33,292 nucleotides of DNA from a virus: IMG/VR virus record IMGVR_UViG_3300021069_000007, positions 1 through 33,292 of that record. One strand, given 5' to 3'. The notes below the pieces were generated by a model. The model was not told the origin of the DNA, ran no database searches, and worked only from the letters and a program-made list of their open reading frames with translations. Positions 30,031-33,292 of this stretch are shown here, piece after piece. Within the stretch, counting starts at the first letter, position 1. Every line of letters begins with the position of its first letter. The position numbers and the translations under genes are program-made.

Positions 30031-31315
30031 TGGTGGGTGCTCCTGCGTTCATTTTTGCGATTGATGCGGCTTCTGCCGCCGTGGGCTCGCCAGTGCCTGG
30101 CACGGTCTGCCGGTTGAGTTGGATGTAAAGCGCGTCGGCGTGGTCGATGGGGTCGAAGTCGATCATTTCGCGGCCCTCGTTGATGGTGATTAGTCCCTTT
30201 TCCAGCGCGGCGGCGATGGCTTCCAGCATGCTCTTGAAGTCGCCACGGAGGAATCCGCTGGCGTCATGCTTTACAGCCCAGCCTGCGGCCTTCTGCGCGT
30301 CCGTTAGGAGTATCCGGTAGCACTCCTGCTCAAACGCTGTCATCCACCGCGTCAACGCTGTATTGAGGTGCGCCCGCCACAAGTGCTCGATGTTGTTGTA
30401 GTGCGCGTCAGTGAGGTCCTGAGCAAGCGTCGGGGAGACTCCGTAGAATCGGCAGATATCCGATACCACGGCCCGCGATTGCTCTACCAGTTGCGCCTCA
30501 GACGGCTGCGAACCAATGCCCTCCCACTCCCATCCATCGCTACCTTTGGAGTTGGCGACGAGCAAGATGTTTCTATGGAATGAGTCTTTACCGTTGCGGT
30601 ACTTCTTCTGCCAGTCATCCTCAAACCGCTCCTGCGCCGATGCGTCCGCGAATGGCATGGTGCGCTTGAGAAGGCCAGCGCGAACACCGCCACGCCCGAA
30701 GAACGTCCCGCCGTATGATTCCATGGCCATCGCCCGACCGATGGATTCTTTGCCTAGATCGACAACGCCAAGGCCCATGATGCCGTCTTCCGAGTGGCCA
30801 ATAAGGTGAAATACGTCTCGGTTGCCCAGCTTTTCTTCTTTGCCGCTGATGCGGAACAGGTACTCCGGCGAACCCTTTACAATGTCTTTTTTTATCAGCG
30901 CTGACGGGTGAATCGGGATCATCGCCACCGGCTCGCCCATATTCGCTGCCCGCATCACTCTTGCGTACCCGTTGCCGTAGTTCAGCGCCCAGTGCAGCGT
31001 GGTTTCGCGCCACTTTTGCGGGGTTTGAAAGCTGTTTGGCTCCAGGTTGAGGATGCGATGGAGTCGGCTTTCAGGCTGTAAAACTGTCTTAAATCCGACC
31101 TTTTGCATAGCCGGAAGTGGCATCGACGCAATCGGCGAACAGATAGCGCGGGTACATGCGGCGACGGGACCGCAGCGCATGGCTGACTCCACGGTCACGG
31201 CAACGCCAGCGTCGGTCTGCTGGCCTGCGCCGTAGAGTCCGGCGAGGCGATAATACCCGTTGCGCTGGTACCAGTTGGCGGCTACCCAGTCGTATGCTTT
31301 GCGAATTAAGTTCAA
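30020..31315 (-). CDS. Portal protein (HK97 family)
   Basis: 431 aa. Dodecameric portal through which DNA enters and leaves the head. The N-terminal region (AMRCGPVAACTRAICSPIASMPL, split here as MRCGPVAACTRAICSPIASM, about 47-66), WALNYGNGYARVMRAANMGEP (about 108-128) and GVSPTLAQDLTDAHYNNIEH (about 280-299) are strongly portal-like. The C-terminal clip and crown follow, with KGLITINEGREMIDFDPIDHAD near residue 373-394. The start appears to be TTG at 31315 (TTGA overlap with the terminase); no better ATG lies before the conserved region. Confidence 0.93.
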   Translation of the reverse strand: MNLIRKAYDWVAANWYQRNGYYRLAGLYGAGQQTDAGVAVTVESAMRCGPVAACTRAICSPIASMPLPAMQKVGFKTVLQPESRLHRILNLEPNSFQTPQKWRETTLHWALNYGNGYARVMRAANMGEPVAMIPIHPSALIKKDIVKGSPEYLFRISGKEEKLGNRDVFHLIGHSEDGIMGLGVVDLGKESIGRAMAMESYGGTFFGRGGVRAGLLKRTMPFADASAQERFEDDWQKKYRNGKDSFHRNILLVANSKGSDGWEWEGIGSQPSEAQLVEQSRAVVSDICRFYGVSPTLAQDLTDAHYNNIEHLWRAHLNTALTRWMTAFEQECYRILLTDAQKAAGWAVKHDASGFLRGDFKSMLEAIAAALEKGLITINEGREMIDFDPIDHADALYIQLNRQTVPGTGEPTAAEAASIAKMNAGAPTNGQ

Positions 31316-32889
31316 TTCAAATTTGCTCGCCCGTCACTATACGGGTCACTGTATTCTTCGGCCTGGATCAGACCGCCGATGGCCATGATCATGCTCGCCG
31401 CTTTGTCAATGCGCTTCCGGTTGGTCAACCGCTGCACCTTGGCGATCTTGCGGTGTCCGTTGTCGTCTGTTTTGACCATAGAGTTGTCAACGCACCATCG
31501 CAGGCTAGGGTCAGCTTCGTGGGTGAGCCTGCCCATGTACAGCAACTCCTCCACCCGCTTCACTGCCGGGCTTTGGTCCCGGTAATCCTGCCCAAACTTG
31601 ATCACCTCAATCCTGCCCTCAGAAAGAGCAACCGCGGTGTCTCGCGCCCCCCATGGGTCATAGCAAACGGCTTGGATCTGGTACTGTTCGTTGAGCTTGC
31701 GGATGTGTTCGACGACGAAGCGCCAATCGGTCACATCGCCAGGCGTGAGCATGATGTGCCCTTCCATCGACCATTGCCCGTATGGCACCGCATCGCGCTT
31801 CTCCCGGCCCCGCACGTCGTCCTCTGGTAGATAGCCCCAGGACCGGATGAACACATCACCGTCTGGCAACTTCCAAGCCAGCGTAAAGGCTGTTAAATCC
31901 CGCGTGGCCCCAAGGTCAAGCCCGCCGAAACACGGGCACTTCCGAAGCACTTCCTCGGCCACGGTACCCACAAACTTATCCCATGTGTGCATGTCCAGCC
32001 AGACCGTCTCGGAGCCCATCGGCTGGTTCAGGTACAGGCGGCGAAAAGTGGCTTGCTCTGATGGCGATTGCTGCGCCTTCAGAAAATCCTCTTCGTAGTC
32101 CTCAATCTGGTGATGCCCCGTGGACAGCAACGGCAACGCCAGCGGCCAGAGATTGCGGTCTGTCCAGTCGGCCTCCATCGGTACTTCATGGATGAGTGCG
32201 AGGTAGGATGGGTCTTCGATGCGGCGGGATAAGATATCGTTTGCGTACCGATACTCCTGCCCCCATAACGATTCAAGGTCGTGGCCTGCCGTGGTGATGA
32301 GAAGCCGGAGCGGATCGCGGCGAGACTTTCCGCCGGTCGTCAGCGCTCGGTAAAGCTCCATGTGCGGCGCTCCCCATACATGCAACTCGTCAAGCACTAC
32401 GAGACTTGGGTTAAACCCGTGTTGCCCAGCGCCCTCAGCGGCTAACACCCGCATGATGTTCCCGTTTTGCCTATTTTCGATGCGCTTAAGCGATGGCGTG
32501 ATCTTGCAGATATCCGCTAAATCCGGCTCCGCCATAATCATGTCGTAAACGGCGTCGAAGCAGATTCCCGCCTGCGCCACGTTCGTCGCCGCGAAGTAAA
32601 TCTCAGCGCGGCTCGTATCGCCCATAAAAAACTCGTAGGTGCAAACCCCAGCGGCGAACTGCGTCTTTGCTTGTTTGCGACCGCAGGTTCCAAAGAACTT
32701 CCGGTACTGCCGGCGGCCATCCGGCCTGCGCCACCCGTACAACTGTGTAATCGCTTCCCGCCAATGAGGAAGGAGAATGAACGGTTCCGGCTCGTCTGAC
32801 TTCGTGGCCTTCGTCAGCGTCAGCGACTCAATAAAACTAATGACGTGATCGACCTTTTCCTGATCGAAATAGTTAGTCGTCGGTGCCAT
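31312..32889 (-). CDS. Terminase large subunit
   Basis: 525 aa. ATP-driven packaging motor and nuclease. ATPase domain: a degenerate Walker A GTCGRKQAKTQ (67-77), Walker B SLVVLDELHVW (162-172) and coupling motif TTAG (199-202). RNase-H-like nuclease domain: GGLDLGATRDLTA (322-334, Asp325), VCYDPWGARDTAVAL (408-422, Asp411) and RIDKAASMIMAIGG (493-506, Asp495), giving the three acidic residues. The pattern matches the Terminase_1 (HK97-type cos or pac packaging) group. It overlaps the small subunit by 17 nt and the portal by TTGA. Confidence 0.95.
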   Translation of the reverse strand: MAPTTNYFDQEKVDHVISFIESLTLTKATKSDEPEPFILLPHWREAITQLYGWRRPDGRRQYRKFFGTCGRKQAKTQFAAGVCTYEFFMGDTSRAEIYFAATNVAQAGICFDAVYDMIMAEPDLADICKITPSLKRIENRQNGNIMRVLAAEGAGQHGFNPSLVVLDELHVWGAPHMELYRALTTGGKSRRDPLRLLITTAGHDLESLWGQEYRYANDILSRRIEDPSYLALIHEVPMEADWTDRNLWPLALPLLSTGHHQIEDYEEDFLKAQQSPSEQATFRRLYLNQPMGSETVWLDMHTWDKFVGTVAEEVLRKCPCFGGLDLGATRDLTAFTLAWKLPDGDVFIRSWGYLPEDDVRGREKRDAVPYGQWSMEGHIMLTPGDVTDWRFVVEHIRKLNEQYQIQAVCYDPWGARDTAVALSEGRIEVIKFGQDYRDQSPAVKRVEELLYMGRLTHEADPSLRWCVDNSMVKTDDNGHRKIAKVQRLTNRKRIDKAASMIMAIGGLIQAEEYSDPYSDGRANLN

Positions 32890-33268
32890 TCTTGCGGGCG
32901 ATCATTTGGGCCAGCTTCCCCTTCTCCGCTGGCTTCTTTCCGCGAATCCCGACGCGCTGGCGGGCGTACTCGCCGATGCAGAGCATGCCGCATAGCTGGT
33001 CGATGCCGCGCCCGATGGCGAGCAACTCCCGCGAGTCCTTGGCTTTCCGCTGTTGAAACGACAACCGCACGTACCGGGCGTAATTCTCGGCATCAACGGC
33101 CCGCATACCGACTCCGGCGGATCGCTGCTGGCTCACCACCTCATCGAAGTACACGCGCTCGGCCTTGGTCAGCCACGACGGAGACTCCAGCGGCTCCTGG
33201 ATAAAATCAGGCGCGGTTCCGCTGCCCCTTTTTGCGTCGAATTGTGCGATTGGGCCAGGCATAAGCAT
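32873..33268 (-). CDS. Terminase small subunit (P27-like)
   Basis: At least 131 aa. Segments PDFIQEPLESPSWLTKAERVYFDEVV (about 20-45, first part PDFIQEPLESPSWLTKAERV) and ENYARYVRLSFQQRKAKDS (about 61-79) fit the P27 family: a Pro-Trp-Leu start of a helix followed by helices that form the DNA-binding ring. The frame stays open to the window edge, so the true start could lie beyond; ATG 33268 and 33262 have no clear ribosome-binding site. It recognises the packaging site and hands DNA to the large subunit. Confidence 0.8.
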   Translation of the reverse strand: MLMPGPIAQFDAKRGSGTAPDFIQEPLESPSWLTKAERVYFDEVVSQQRSAGVGMRAVDAENYARYVRLSFQQRKAKDSRELLAIGRGIDQLCGMLCIGEYARQRVGIRGKKPAEKGKLAQMIARKNGTDD

Positions 33269-33292
33269 GGAAAAAGCGAAAAAGTCGATCTT

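Overview
The window is a 33.3 kb piece of a tailed double-stranded DNA phage (or prophage) with siphovirus-type architecture. Every gene I accept lies on the minus strand, tightly packed, mostly with 1-20 nt overlaps (ATGA, GTGA, TTGA, TAATG, TGATG), so biological order runs from high to low coordinates. No host gene, integrase, tRNA, IS element or CRISPR array is visible. The host cannot be fixed. The moderately high GC content and signal peptides ending in LFAQ or LFGQAQ recall Acidobacteriota (Bryobacterales-like), but that is a weak inference.

Head module (33.3-28.2 kb): P27-like small terminase, large terminase, HK97-type portal, prohead protease and HK97-fold major capsid protein. A strong intrinsic terminator sits right after the capsid gene (28139-28157).

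Decoration cassette (28.1-23.8 kb): six consecutive overlapping genes, four glycosyltransferase-like and two SAM-methyltransferase-like, inserted between the capsid gene and the head-tail connector. The first glycosyltransferase carries an extra N-terminal domain resembling small proteins encoded next to phage head genes. This looks like a virion glycosylation and glycan-methylation system and is the most interesting part of the window.

Connector and tail module (23.8-14.0 kb): gp6-like connector, head-tail joining protein, tail terminator, major tail protein, tail assembly chaperones gpG and gpG-T (a -1 frameshift at CCCTTTG, 21544-21550), a gp10-like protein, 939-aa tape measure, tail hub and an 810-aa fibre-like protein with a signal peptide.

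Lysis/secreted module (14.0-9.6 kb): two small exported proteins, two small unknowns, a 40-aa one-helix membrane protein, a holin, a second fibre-like protein with a signal peptide and a 17-codon ORF, ending at a terminator (9548-9582). No endolysin is recognisable.

Control and replication module (9.5-0 kb): a short non-coding switch region, a 56-aa ribbon-helix-helix protein, two arrays of degenerate CNNGG pentamers in front of two conserved phage genes, small membrane proteins, RecT with a VRR-NUC nuclease, a ParB-like / PAPS-reductase-like (IbrB/IbrA-type) module, small genes, a PD-(D/E)XK nuclease-like protein, a replication-initiator-like gene with internal TTCCGAAA repeats (candidate origin), DnaB helicase and the start of one more gene cut by the window edge.
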